A stretch of 64,000 bases of DNA from JAMXLO01 sp963726125. Lineage in GTDB: Bacteria > Pseudomonadota > Alphaproteobacteria > Acetobacterales > Acetobacteraceae. The translations under genes were made by a program, and so were the position numbers. Position 1 is the stretch's first letter. Each line of letters opens with the position of its first letter. The stretch lies in assembly GCA_963726125.1 (NCBI GenBank), contig CAVSBG010000008.1, positions 1-64,000 of the forward strand, written 5' to 3'. The notes below the pieces were generated by a model, which was not told the origin of the DNA, did no database searches, and saw only the letters and a list, made by a program, of their open reading frames with translations. Of the stretch, positions 10,572 to 19,056 are shown one piece after another.

Positions 10572-11815
10572 TGCTGCGCCGTTTGATATGGGCGGGTTTT
10601 GGCGTTGCCGGCGTGGCGGGGATCTGCGTGCTCGCGTTCGCTTCATTCAACTTGATGAACGGCAAGAGCGGCGGTGCTGTCCAGATCATCAATGCGCCTG
10701 CGGATGTGGTTGCGCGGGGGAAATATATTGCCGAAGCGGCGGACTGTGCCGCGTGTCATACCGCGCCGGGCGGCGCGCCATTTGCCGGCGGCCTGGCGAT
10801 GCAGAGTGGCTTCGGCATCATTTACACGACCAACATCACCCCCGATCCCGAGCACGGTATTGGACGCTGGAGCGCGGACGATTTTTGGCGATCGATGCAT
10901 GACGGAGTCCGTCGTGACGGCAGCCAGCTGTACCCGGCGATGCCGTACACTTCGTACCGTGGCATGACGCGGGACGACGCGGACGCTGTCTATGCCTACT
11001 TGATGCACTTGCGTCCGATGAACGTCGCAAACCGTGGGTCGGGACTTGCGTTTCCATTCAATATCCGCCTCGGCATGCGGTTCTGGAACTTGCTGTTCCT
11101 GACTGACAGCATCCCGGCGGCTTCGACCGGTAACTCCGCCGCCTGGCAGCGCGGACGCTATGTCGTGAACGTGCTCGGTCACTGCGGTGAATGTCACACA
11201 CCGCGTGGTCCGGTAGGCGAAATGCGGCTTTCACGACCACTGACCGGCTTTGCACTTGGCCGTGTAGCCGCGCCGGATATCACACCGGCAGGGCTCACGT
11301 CGCGCGGCTGGACGGCGGAGACGCTGAGCACGTTCCTGGCGCACGGACTTTCACCGCAGGGCTCGGCGTTCAGCGACATGCACCCGGTGGTCATGCTCAG
11401 CACCCGGCATCTGACCGCGACCGATCTCCATGCCGCCGTGATCTTTCTACTTGGCGACAGGTCGCCGGCGGTTATGGCATTGGCCGGTCGCACCGCACCG
11501 GATGTAGAGCGGGTCGGGTATCTCGAATTATGTGCTGGGTGCCATGGTCCCGACGGCCGGGGCATACCCAATACGGTTGTCGGAATGCGCGAGAACACCA
11601 CTGTGAGACTTCGGGATCCGCGCAACCTGATTGTGTCGATATTGGATGGCATTCCCGCACAGAACTTTCCGAATCTGCAAAGCATGCAGGAGATGCCGGG
11701 TTTTGCCGGGATGCTCGACGACGAACAGGCGGCTCGACTGGTGAATTATCTGCGTGTCACGTGGGGTGGTCAGGGGAATGACGTCACCGCCACCACGGTT
11801 CATTCATTGCGCTGA
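10568..11815 (+). CDS. Three-heme cytochrome c, electron acceptor of the hydroxylase
   Basis: The product is about 415 aa with an N-terminal membrane anchor (about 5-28). It has three CXXCH heme sites: CAACH near residue 60, CGECH near 205 and CAGCH near 321. This is the architecture of the cytochrome subunits of acetic-acid-bacterial membrane alcohol, gluconate and aldehyde dehydrogenases. It is also found with nicotinate-type Mo hydroxylases. Its place right behind the Mo and Fe-S subunits implies that it passes substrate electrons to the respiratory chain. The start ATG 10568 overlaps the restored stop of the Fe-S gene. The unbroken frame that joins both genes is most simply a one-base indel, not a real fusion. 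Confidence 0.85.
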   Translation: MMLRRLIWAGFGVAGVAGICVLAFASFNLMNGKSGGAVQIINAPADVVARGKYIAEAADCAACHTAPGGAPFAGGLAMQSGFGIIYTTNITPDPEHGIGRWSADDFWRSMHDGVRRDGSQLYPAMPYTSYRGMTRDDADAVYAYLMHLRPMNVANRGSGLAFPFNIRLGMRFWNLLFLTDSIPAASTGNSAAWQRGRYVVNVLGHCGECHTPRGPVGEMRLSRPLTGFALGRVAAPDITPAGLTSRGWTAETLSTFLAHGLSPQGSAFSDMHPVVMLSTRHLTATDLHAAVIFLLGDRSPAVMALAGRTAPDVERVGYLELCAGCHGPDGRGIPNTVVGMRENTTVRLRDPRNLIVSILDGIPAQNFPNLQSMQEMPGFAGMLDDEQAARLVNYLRVTWGGQGNDVTATTVHSLR

Positions 11816-11827
11816 GAGTAACGCAAG

Positions 11828-12030
11828 ATGACACGTGTGGTTGGCATGGTTCCGAGTAGACGAGCGCGACGTATTGTCGTTGGAATATCGGGCGCGACGG
11901 GATTTGCGTACGGCGTCTGTGTTCTGCGGCTGCTGCGCGGGCTCGGGCTGGAAACCCATCTCGTCGTGTCACGCGCTGGGGATCTGACCCGCGACTACGA
12001 AAGCAGCATGTCCTGGGAGGAGCTGTGGGA
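11828..12030 (+). pseudogene. ubiX: ubiX-like flavin prenyltransferase, 5' fragment
   Basis: From the ATG at 11828 the peptide reads RRIVVGISGATGFAYGV...LETHLVVSRAGDLTRDYE, the N-terminal Rossmann segment of UbiX/Pad-type flavin prenyltransferases. Homology stops after about 65 residues where a REP-like GGGTCAAGCCCGGGC palindrome begins (about 12031-12052). The C-terminal two thirds, including the rest of the active site, are missing. UbiX makes prenylated FMN for UbiD decarboxylases, but this copy cannot. Confidence 0.75.
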
Positions 12031-12066
12031 TGGCTGGGTCAAGCCCGGGCTGACGGGATTGGAGAG

Positions 12067-12513
12067 TCAATCCACCGGACGCCAGAAGGGCTTACGGGCC
12101 CGCACCGGGTCGAGCAGCGACCAGTCGCCTTGTTCAACCACGTGGCCTTGCGGAAACGGCGGCCGCGCCTCAAGGCCGAGCGACACCATCACACGGTCAT
12201 CGCGGTAATAGCAGAGCAGCACGACCCGGGTGAGTACGGCGACAGGAATGCCGCCAGTGGCCCGCAGCTTCGTCGCTACCTCAGCGCGGCGTGTTGCATC
12301 CAATGCGGCGAACGAGCCACCGGCCAACGTGCGCAGTGCGGCCAGCGCAGCACGTACGTTTTCGGCATCGCGTCCGATGCTGTCGACGATGTCGGCGAAG
12401 ATCGTGTCGTCGTCGGCGCCCGGCACGGCGTATTTTGCGCTGGCGGGAACGATCATGCCGGCCAGGCATCGCAGGTCGCCGATTTCGGCCTCGGTTAGGA
12501 TCTGGTTGCTCAT
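12067..12513 (-). CDS. Small subunit of a GMC dehydrogenase (gluconate 2-dehydrogenase subunit 3-like)
   Basis: The 148-aa protein is encoded just 7 bp behind the GMC oxidoreductase stop, on the same strand. The helical N-terminus (LTEAEIGDLRCLAGMIVPAS) resembles the subunit-3 partners that stabilise or help export the flavoprotein in gluconate, fructose and sorbitol dehydrogenases. Those usually bear a Tat leader. This one has none, so the pair may be cytoplasmic. The family assignment rests mainly on context and general similarity. Confidence 0.6.
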   Translation of the reverse strand: MSNQILTEAEIGDLRCLAGMIVPASAKYAVPGADDDTIFADIVDSIGRDAENVRAALAALRTLAGGSFAALDATRRAEVATKLRATGGIPVAVLTRVVLLCYYRDDRVMVSLGLEARPPFPQGHVVEQGDWSLLDPVRARKPFWRPVD

Positions 12514-12520
12514 GTGGGCC

Positions 12521-14119
12521 TCAATCGAACAGGGTTGCCAGTCGTTGCTTGATGCTGTCGGCGATGTAAAGCGCGAGCGCCTGGATAGTGGAGGTCGGGT
12601 TCACGCCGCCCGAAGTTACGAAGATGCTGCCATCCACGATGAACAGGTTTTTCACGTCATGGCTGCGTCCCCAGGCGTTCACCACCGAGCGCTCGGGGTC
12701 GTTGCCCATGCGGGCTGTGCCGAGCAGGTGCCAACCGCCGTACACCACAGGGCGCACCACGTGGATGTGTCGCGCGCCGGCGGCGGTGAGGATCTGTTTG
12801 CCGCGATCGATCGCAAAGTCGAGCATGCGATTGGTGTTGTCACCGATCTTGTAGTCGACCCGCGGGGCGGGGATGCCGTGAGGATCCTTCAGCACCGGAT
12901 CGAGCGTCACCCGATTGTGCTCCTCGGGCAGATCTTCGGTACAAACGCCGACCGACATGCGGTGGCCGACCAGGCTGCGGAAGGCATCGTGGTGGGCCTC
13001 GCCCCAGGACACCAGGCCGGCGGCGTCGGCGTTGACCGCCTCGGTACCGACACCGATGGTGCGGTTGAACTGGAAATTGAAGCCGCGGACGAAGCCACGT
13101 GCGCGGTCGGTTTCGTAGAACTCCTGGCTCCACAGGCAGAGCGGCGGGCCGCGATGCCCATCCATCGGTTCGTCAACATAGCCGTTGATCAGTGCCCAGG
13201 GATGGAACATCAGGTTCTTGCCGAGAAGCCCGCTGGAATTGGCAAGCCCGTTGGGGAAACGGCCGGAGGCGGAATTGAACAGCAGCCGCGGGGTGCCGAC
13301 GCCATTGCAGGCCATGACAACGACCTCGGCCGGCTGGAATTGCTCGACGCCGTCGATGTCGTAATACACCACGCCGGTCGCCATGCCGTCTTCGCCGGTG
13401 GTGATCTCTCGCACGCGGCAGTTGGTGCGTAGTTCGACACCGGCGCGGATGGCGTGCGGCCAGTAGGTGATGTCGGTACTGGCCTTTGCGCCCTGGGCGC
13501 AGGCTGGCGTGCAATGGCCGAGATTGATGCAGGGAGCGCGGCCGTCGTATTCGGTGGTGGCGATCGCAGTGTCCGACGGCCACCAATGCCAGCCCAGTTT
13601 GTTCATCGTCTGCGCCATCTTCGCGCCGGACTTGCCCAACGGTAACGGAGGCATCGGCGGCTGGTGTGCCGGATACGCGGGGTCGCCCGCAAGTCCCGAG
13701 ACCCCAGTCATGCGGTCGTTCTCGGCAAAGAACGGTTCCAGCGTGGCGTAATCGATCGGCCAGTCATCGGCCACGCCGTCCAGCGTGCGGACGCGGAAGT
13801 CGGACGGATGCAGGCGCGGATAATGTGCCGTGTACATCACGGTCGAACCGCCGACGGCGTTGAAGTTCACCACCTTGATCGGCGAGTTGTCGTCGTTGAT
13901 CGGGTAGTCGCTCGGCCGCTGCCGGACGTTTGGGCTGATCGCGTAGTCACTGAAAACGCGCGCTTCATAGTCCCGCCCGTTGGTCGGATAGTCGGACTGC
14001 TTCATCCAGTCGCCCTGTTCGAGGCAGAGGATTTTCATTCGTGTCTCGGCGAGGCTCCAGGACACTGCCGCGCCCGATGCGCCGGAGCCGATGATGAGGA
14101 CGTCGACCTTGTCGTTCAT
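12521..14119 (-). CDS. GMC-family FAD-dependent oxidoreductase
   Basis: The protein has 532 aa. It starts with an FAD-binding Rossmann motif (VLIIGSGASGAAVSW) preceded by no leader. The GMC signature follows (NAVGGSTVMY), then PCINLGHCTPACAQGAK, typical of the gluconate/sorbitol/cholesterol-oxidase-like branch. The C-terminal active site has GGWHLLGTARMG (candidate catalytic His) and SGGVNPTSTIQALAL (Asn). It oxidises an alcohol or sugar hydroxyl; the exact substrate cannot be read from the sequence. It forms an operon with the small subunit downstream. The three-heme cytochrome c at 10568-11815, on the other strand, could be an acceptor only if the flavoprotein is exported, which the sequence does not show. 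Confidence 0.85.
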   Translation of the reverse strand: MNDKVDVLIIGSGASGAAVSWSLAETRMKILCLEQGDWMKQSDYPTNGRDYEARVFSDYAISPNVRQRPSDYPINDDNSPIKVVNFNAVGGSTVMYTAHYPRLHPSDFRVRTLDGVADDWPIDYATLEPFFAENDRMTGVSGLAGDPAYPAHQPPMPPLPLGKSGAKMAQTMNKLGWHWWPSDTAIATTEYDGRAPCINLGHCTPACAQGAKASTDITYWPHAIRAGVELRTNCRVREITTGEDGMATGVVYYDIDGVEQFQPAEVVVMACNGVGTPRLLFNSASGRFPNGLANSSGLLGKNLMFHPWALINGYVDEPMDGHRGPPLCLWSQEFYETDRARGFVRGFNFQFNRTIGVGTEAVNADAAGLVSWGEAHHDAFRSLVGHRMSVGVCTEDLPEEHNRVTLDPVLKDPHGIPAPRVDYKIGDNTNRMLDFAIDRGKQILTAAGARHIHVVRPVVYGGWHLLGTARMGNDPERSVVNAWGRSHDVKNLFIVDGSIFVTSGGVNPTSTIQALALYIADSIKQRLATLFD

Positions 14120-14159
14120 GGACCGTTCCCTAAATTGAGAAGCACCCTTCTTCTTGGTC

Positions 14160-14324
14160 GTCGGCGGCAGATGGCCGGGTCAAGCCCGGCCATGACGAAT
14201 GGGTCAAGCCCGGCCATGACGTATGGCCGCGAGGGCCATGGCGTATGGTCGCGCGGGCCATGACGAAGGGACGAGTCGCTTGGCCTGGCTGCGCTGCCAT
14301 GACGCATTTGACGAGTCGCCTGGC
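14160..14324. repeat. Cluster of REP-like palindromes
   Basis: Several imperfect copies of a unit built on GGCCGGGTCAAGCCCGGCC plus 'ATGACG' lie head to tail (about 14170-14275). More degenerate GGCC...GGCC units follow up to the next gene's stop. Related units occur at 12031, 27855, 29517 and 43270. They sit only in intergenic DNA, as REP elements do. Confidence 0.7.
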
Positions 14325-15326
14325 CTAGCTTCGGGCCACCAGGAATTGCTTGTTGACGCAGTTCTCCAGGCGGCCATCGCGTAGATAGCGCGCGGCGGTG
14401 CGGGAGGCGAAGCCACGATTGTCGCGCATGCTCTCGGGGGTGAAGAAGGCCGAGTGCGGCGTCAGTATCAGGCGATGGCGGATCCAGGCTTCGTTGTTCT
14501 GCCACGCGGCAATCAGTCGTGCCTGCGGATTGGCCGGCTCCTGCGGCAGCACGTCGAGTCCTGCCGCAAGGACAGTGCCATCCTTCATGGCGTCGTACAG
14601 CGCATCGATATCGACGATGGGTCCGCGTGCAGTGTTGATGAGGATCATGCCACGCTTGGCGGCGGCGAGGGCCTCGGCGCCGATCAGGTTGCGTGTTTCC
14701 GCCGTCAGCGGCGCGTGGATGCTGACGAAATCGCACTGACCCATGAGCTCGGCCAGCGAGTCGGCGCGCCGCACACCGATGGCGAACTGATAGCCGTTCG
14801 GCTGATATGGATCGTAGAACACGACATCCATGTCGAACGCTTTCGCCCGGCGGGCCGCGGCGGTACCGATGCGACCCATGCCGACCACGCCGAACGTGCA
14901 GACCGACAGCCGACGCCCGAATGGATTGTGCGCCGGCCGCCAGTTGCCACGCAGGTCGGCGCGCAACTCGCTATCGTGATACGCGATGCTCTTGGACAGC
15001 GTCATCATCAAGGCGATCGCGTGGTCGGCCACCTCGCGCGTGCCGTAGTCGGGCGTATTGCAGACGGGGATGCCCAGCTTGCCGAAGCGCTCGATGTCCA
15101 CGTCGTCGTAGCCAACGCCATACTTCACGAAGATCCGGCACTTGCGCAGCTTGTCGATGTATTGCGGCAGGCACTGGCCGACGATGGCGTCGGCATTGGC
15201 CCATTGATCGTCCGTCACATCCGCCGCGCTGGCACAGAACTCGGTCTCGAAGTCTGCGCCAACGGCATCGCGGGCCACTGGCACGTAGTCGGGCGATATG
15301 TTCGGCCACAGAATGCGCATTGCCAT
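14325..15326 (-). CDS. D-2-hydroxyacid dehydrogenase (NAD-dependent, CtBP/PGDH-like)
   Basis: The protein has about 333 aa. The start at 15326 (MAMRILWPN) is favoured over an upstream in-frame start because AAGGGA lies 5 bases ahead of it. It has the nucleotide-binding motif FGVVGMGRIG at about 150. The catalytic set expected in the family is also visible: Arg in INTARG, Glu near GLDVLPQEPAN and His in LTPHSAFFTPES. Such enzymes reduce 2-oxoacids to D-2-hydroxyacids or the reverse; the substrate is unknown. REP-like repeats separate it from the GMC gene, so it is probably a separate transcript. Confidence 0.85.
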   Translation of the reverse strand: MAMRILWPNISPDYVPVARDAVGADFETEFCASAADVTDDQWANADAIVGQCLPQYIDKLRKCRIFVKYGVGYDDVDIERFGKLGIPVCNTPDYGTREVADHAIALMMTLSKSIAYHDSELRADLRGNWRPAHNPFGRRLSVCTFGVVGMGRIGTAAARRAKAFDMDVVFYDPYQPNGYQFAIGVRRADSLAELMGQCDFVSIHAPLTAETRNLIGAEALAAAKRGMILINTARGPIVDIDALYDAMKDGTVLAAGLDVLPQEPANPQARLIAAWQNNEAWIRHRLILTPHSAFFTPESMRDNRGFASRTAARYLRDGRLENCVNKQFLVARS

Positions 15327-15359
15327 CGCGTTCCCTTGTCGCTTGGTGTTGGGCCCCAT

Positions 15360-15892
15360 AGTGCCACCATGTCGCGCGGCCGCCTATGCGGCTCGGACCA
15401 CGACCGACGCAACCAGCAACGATCGCATCCGAATGACGGTCGTCGAAGCTCGGGCGCTTGGCGAGGCAGCGATGCGTGGCGCCGGGTATGATGACGACGA
15501 GGGCCCGCATCCTGACCAACCATGTGTTGGACGCAGTCCTGTGCGGCCTGTCACCGTGGCGCGGCAGACGGGGCGACGGCCAGGCTCGATTGCGGCAACA
15601 CCACAGGGATGTCGCGGCCTGCCGCGCCGCCGGGGCGACTATCGCGCGCGCGGAATTGAACGGGCTTGGCATCGTTTGCCATGCCAACACCGGGATGACG
15701 GGACGCAGCGCCTGGTACTGCGAAATTATCGTCCGCCCGGTCTGGTCGTCATCCGGCTGAAGGCAACGCTCGGAATGATAATCCGCTGCGGGGGCGCGGT
15801 AACTGTTGGTGATTGCGCCTCATCGCGAGCACTTCGCCACTGTGGCGCCGGATGCGTGCGTCAGGTGCCGGCAGCCAAGAATGGCGGATATC
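15360..15892. other. Intergenic stretch without a recognisable gene
   Basis: There are open frames on both strands, but none has family-like motifs, a good ribosome site or consistent third-position bias. The stretch may be eroded coding DNA. I can name nothing in it. Confidence 0.5.
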
Positions 15893-16141
15893 TTAAGAGT
15901 GAATGTCCGCGCCGGTTTCCTTGGTTATGCAAATAAGGCACGTGCCTCGGCCGAGGGCAAAGTTTCCGTGCCATCCCTCACAGAAGCCACGGTGGCACAT
16001 AGTGCAATAGCGCTTGGTTTGGGTGCGACGCCGGAACACACCTTCACAAAGCCAGCAGTTCGCCCACTCGTCCTGCTCAATCAGGTCCTGACCAACATCG
16101 GTTGAATCAGGATCCATAGCGGGTACCATCTCATCGCTCAT
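15893..16141 (-). CDS. Small cysteine-rich (zinc-ribbon-like) protein, unknown function
   Basis: The 82-aa protein starts at 16141 (MSDEMVPAMDP). It has an acidic N-terminus followed by Cys pairs spaced as CWLC, CTMC with a nearby HRGFC, and CLIC. Eight Cys/His ligands of this kind usually bind one or two zinc ions. It is cytoplasmic (no leader). A longer in-frame extension to 16294 lacks these features and is probably not translated. I do not recognise a named family. Confidence 0.55.
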   Translation of the reverse strand: MSDEMVPAMDPDSTDVGQDLIEQDEWANCWLCEGVFRRRTQTKRYCTMCHRGFCEGWHGNFALGRGTCLICITKETGADIHS

Positions 16142-16774
16142 GCATTCTGTATCCCTGTGATGCTGACCGTTATTCCCGGCCGCGATATGAGGGCCTCGGG
16201 TCGACGATACAATACAGGCAGGAGATGGCCATGCTGACTCGCGTCTTGCGGAGTGCACGTGGCGTTGCTGCCACGCGTGGAAATCTCCTGGCAACCCTAT
16301 GCGCCGGACACGAGACGATCAGTTCGTCCATGCACCTGCCCGCGTCCATTCAGCCAGCGCCGCTGGTGCGAACGTCGTATCATCATGGTGTATCTGACGT
16401 TCAGGCCCTGCGGTGCCGCGAAGATCGGCGGCGGCGAAATGGACGCACGGTGTACTCACCAAGACGGGCAGCCGACGAATCGGGCCAGGTGCCCGCGCGA
16501 TGCAGGCATTTCGACGGTGCAGGCCGGGGCCACTCGTTCAGGCGGCCAGGACGTCATCGTGGTGGAGTGGTCACGGAAACCGACATGGGCCTGGCGCTGG
16601 AGCGTCAGACGCCCTGGCTCGGCGGCATCGGCCCAACCGGGGGGCGCATCGTAGCGACTGGACTATCCGGTCTCTGGTGGCTACAAGGGCGCCGCATCGG
16701 AGGCGCGGTTCTTTTTGGCGACTTGAGACGTTATGCGACTAAAGGGTCCCGGACGGCCGCCAATCTGCTGAAAT
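16142..16774. other. Gene-poor stretch before tRNA-Thr
   Basis: Overlapping open frames exist on the + strand, but none shows a known motif or strong start. I see nothing certain here. Confidence 0.45.
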
Positions 16775-16849
<75 letters not shown>

Positions 16850-17313
16850 GCAATTTCAATGACTTAAGGCTTTGCCCCTGCCACGTTGCCACCGTTCTGA
16901 CGTCGAGGTTTAGAACGGTGATTTGCCGACGCATGCATTTCGCGCGGCGCGGCACTGGTCTCGTCGATTGCAGCGTCGCCAGGTTGGGGTCGAGGCTTCG
17001 AATCCCTTCGCCCGTTCTAACTGGCCGCTCGCAGCGAACGCGCCAGGTCGGATGGCATGTCAGGGTTCCGAGTGCGAACTGCATAACTGTTGATCCGCAT
17101 CAAACGAGCCAGCCTATCGCGCCATTTGCCTTCAGCGGGAGGCAATCAGCGAATGATTCCGATACCGATACCGGCCTTTTGATGTGTCCACAGGACTCGC
17201 AGAGCGCTTGACGGACATCAAAACGGGGTCGAATGACAGATAGGGTTGGAACTATCTTCGGCGGAACCGGATAGCTAACGTCATCTCGATCAACGATCCA
17301 GCGGAGCGGGCTC
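16850..17313. other. Gap downstream of tRNA-Thr, no clear gene
   Basis: tRNA 3' ends are frequent integration sites, so I looked for an integrase or a second copy of the tRNA tail and found neither. An antisense open frame over this part ends in a peptide that is only the complement of the tRNA. Confidence 0.45.
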
Positions 17314-18186
17314 ATGACAAACACTTTCCGCGTCGGCGATGTTACGATTCATCGGATCATCGAAATGGAATACGGCTTCACCCCGGCGCTGGAGTTCTTG
17401 TGCGACCTGAGGCCCGAGGTGCTGGACGAGAACCGCTCCTGGTTGGCGCCGAAAGCGCTGGATGTCGACGATAACCTGGTGCTGTGCTTCCAGTCCTACA
17501 TTGTGCAGACCGGTCGGCACACCATCCTGGTCGATAGTTGCATCGGCAACGATAAGGACCGAAGCGCCTGCCTGCCGTGGCATCAGAAGAAGGACGATGC
17601 GTTCATGCGTGGCCTCGCCGCAGCGGGCCTGACAGTGAACGACATCGACTTCGTCATGTGCACGCATCTCCACGTAGACCACGTTGGTTGGAACACGAAG
17701 CTGGAGAATGGCCGCTGGGTCCCGACCTTCCCCAAGGCGCGCTACCTGTTCTCCAAGAAGGAGCTCGAGTACTGGCTGGCCGAGAACGACAAGAGCACGC
17801 TGCCCCCTATCGTCGACAGCGTCATTCCGATCGTCGAGGCCAAGCGCTGCGACCTAATCACCAGCGATCATTCGGTGGATGACACGGTGGTGCTGCTGCC
17901 GACGCCTGGCCATACGATCGATCACTATGCGGTGGCGCTCGGCCGTGATGGCAAGGACGCGGTGATCACCGGCGACCTGATCCACTCGCCACTCCAGGCG
18001 CTTTATACGGAACTTTCGATGCGCGGCGACTACGACCCGCAGCAGTCCGCGGCGACGCGGCGGAAGTTTCTGGAGACCTATTGCGACACCAGTACGCTGT
18101 GCTGCTTCGCGCACTTCCCATCGCCGTCGAGAGGCTACGTGAAGCGCTGGGGCGGCGGGTTCCGCTGCGAATACGTGACGGAATGA
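17314..18186 (+). CDS. MBL-fold metallo-hydrolase (lactonase-like)
   Basis: The protein has 290 aa and no leader. The di-metal motif THLHVDHVGW lies at about 116-125. The downstream ligands expected in the fold are also present: PTPGHTIDHY (His) near 198-207, VITGDLIHSP (Asp) near 214-223 and FAHFPSPSRG (His) near the end. It resembles the quorum-quenching-lactonase/alkyl-hydrolase branch of the family. The substrate is not evident. It stands alone, with a cupin gene running the other way just downstream. Confidence 0.85.
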   Translation: MTNTFRVGDVTIHRIIEMEYGFTPALEFLCDLRPEVLDENRSWLAPKALDVDDNLVLCFQSYIVQTGRHTILVDSCIGNDKDRSACLPWHQKKDDAFMRGLAAAGLTVNDIDFVMCTHLHVDHVGWNTKLENGRWVPTFPKARYLFSKKELEYWLAENDKSTLPPIVDSVIPIVEAKRCDLITSDHSVDDTVVLLPTPGHTIDHYAVALGRDGKDAVITGDLIHSPLQALYTELSMRGDYDPQQSAATRRKFLETYCDTSTLCCFAHFPSPSRGYVKRWGGGFRCEYVTE

Positions 18187-18255
18187 CGTAGCCACGGCGC
18201 GGCTGTCAGCGTGCCGGGCACGAGGGAACAGCTTTTCCTGCCGTATCATCCCGCG

Positions 18256-18681
18256 CTACCCCCCCGGCGAGACCGCGACCGCTCGGTAGTGCGCCTCGTC
18301 GACCGGCTCCATCCAATTGTTGTTATCTGGCCCCTCGATCTCCAGGAACGAGATATGCGCGAACAGGTGGCCGGCAATTGCGCCGTGCCAGTGCACCAGG
18401 CCCGGCGGCACCTCGACGACGTCACCGGCTCGCATGAGGCGAGGCGGCTTGCCGCGTACCTCAATCATCCCGGTGCCGTGCGTCGCGATGAGCACCTGGC
18501 GGGTCTTGTGGGTGTGCCAGTTGGTGCGCGCACCCGGGGAGAAGGTGACCAGTGTGGCGTTGGTCCGCGATGCTCCCAGCGGCGTTGCCAGCGCATCCTG
18601 CAGCACCGTGCCGGTGAACCATTCGGCGGGCGCCGCCTTCGTGGCGCGGCTCGCGGCGGGTCTGATCGTCACATCATCCAT
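18256..18681 (-). CDS. Cupin protein, similar to bacterial hydroxynitrile lyases
   Basis: The protein has 141 aa from the ATG at 18681 (MDDVTIRPAAS). It has a single cupin barrel with metal ligands in GARTNWHTHKTRQVL (two His and a Gln, residues about 50-60) and a later His in PPGLVHWHGA. The layout WFTGTV ... ARTNWHTH ... GDVVEVPPGLVHWHG ... NNNWMEPV matches the (R)-selective Mn-cupin hydroxynitrile lyases and related carboxymuconolactone-decarboxylase-associated cupins. The fold is sure; the reaction is an inference. It converges on the MBL hydrolase, with a 69-bp gap. Confidence 0.75.
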   Translation of the reverse strand: MDDVTIRPAASRATKAAPAEWFTGTVLQDALATPLGASRTNATLVTFSPGARTNWHTHKTRQVLIATHGTGMIEVRGKPPRLMRAGDVVEVPPGLVHWHGAIAGHLFAHISFLEIEGPDNNNWMEPVDEAHYRAVAVSPGG

Positions 18682-18778
18682 GGGGCGTCTCCAAACTGGG
18701 GCTGTATCCGGATGAGCATAGCAGACCGTTGGCGCGGCTGGAACGTGATGGTCCGACGGGTGTGCATGGTGCCGCAAA

Positions 18779-18898
18779 GCAAGGTTCCTCACGGAGCTCA
18801 CCGAGAAATAAAGTCACGGAGGGCCGCGGAGATAGCGAACGGCGCTACACGCGAAGCGCATAAACGTCTTCTCGGTGATCTCCGTGAGAAACCTTGCC
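18779..18898. repeat. Long imperfect inverted repeat in the cupin-monooxygenase gap
   Basis: The arm at 18779-18807 (starts GCAAGGTTCCTCACGGAG) pairs with its complement at about 18868-18896 over 29 bases with two mismatches. The loop is about 60 bases and itself contains CACGGAGGGCCGCGGAG, a third relative of the arm. The DNA could form a large hairpin in RNA. It is not at the end of a gene with a U tract, so it is not a simple terminator. Confidence 0.7.
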
Positions 18899-19056
18899 TT
18901 GCCACCAGCGGCAACGGTGTTTGGTCATGCACCGAGCGCCATTCGCATCGTCTGCGGGCACGCCCACAACCTTTCGGGATTGAAAGTGGCGTTCGAAGTG
19001 GCATTTGGCAGATGCGGAATTTTCCAGTTTGCTTCCAGTACACAAGGCGACCTCGC

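Noticed and set aside
10019..11815. A natural Fe-S subunit/cytochrome c fusion protein
   Set aside because: Deleting one base restores two normal genes with a typical ATGA overlap, so the fusion is most likely an artefact.
16850..17313. Integrated island beside tRNA-Thr
   Set aside because: No integrase and no duplicated tRNA end were found.
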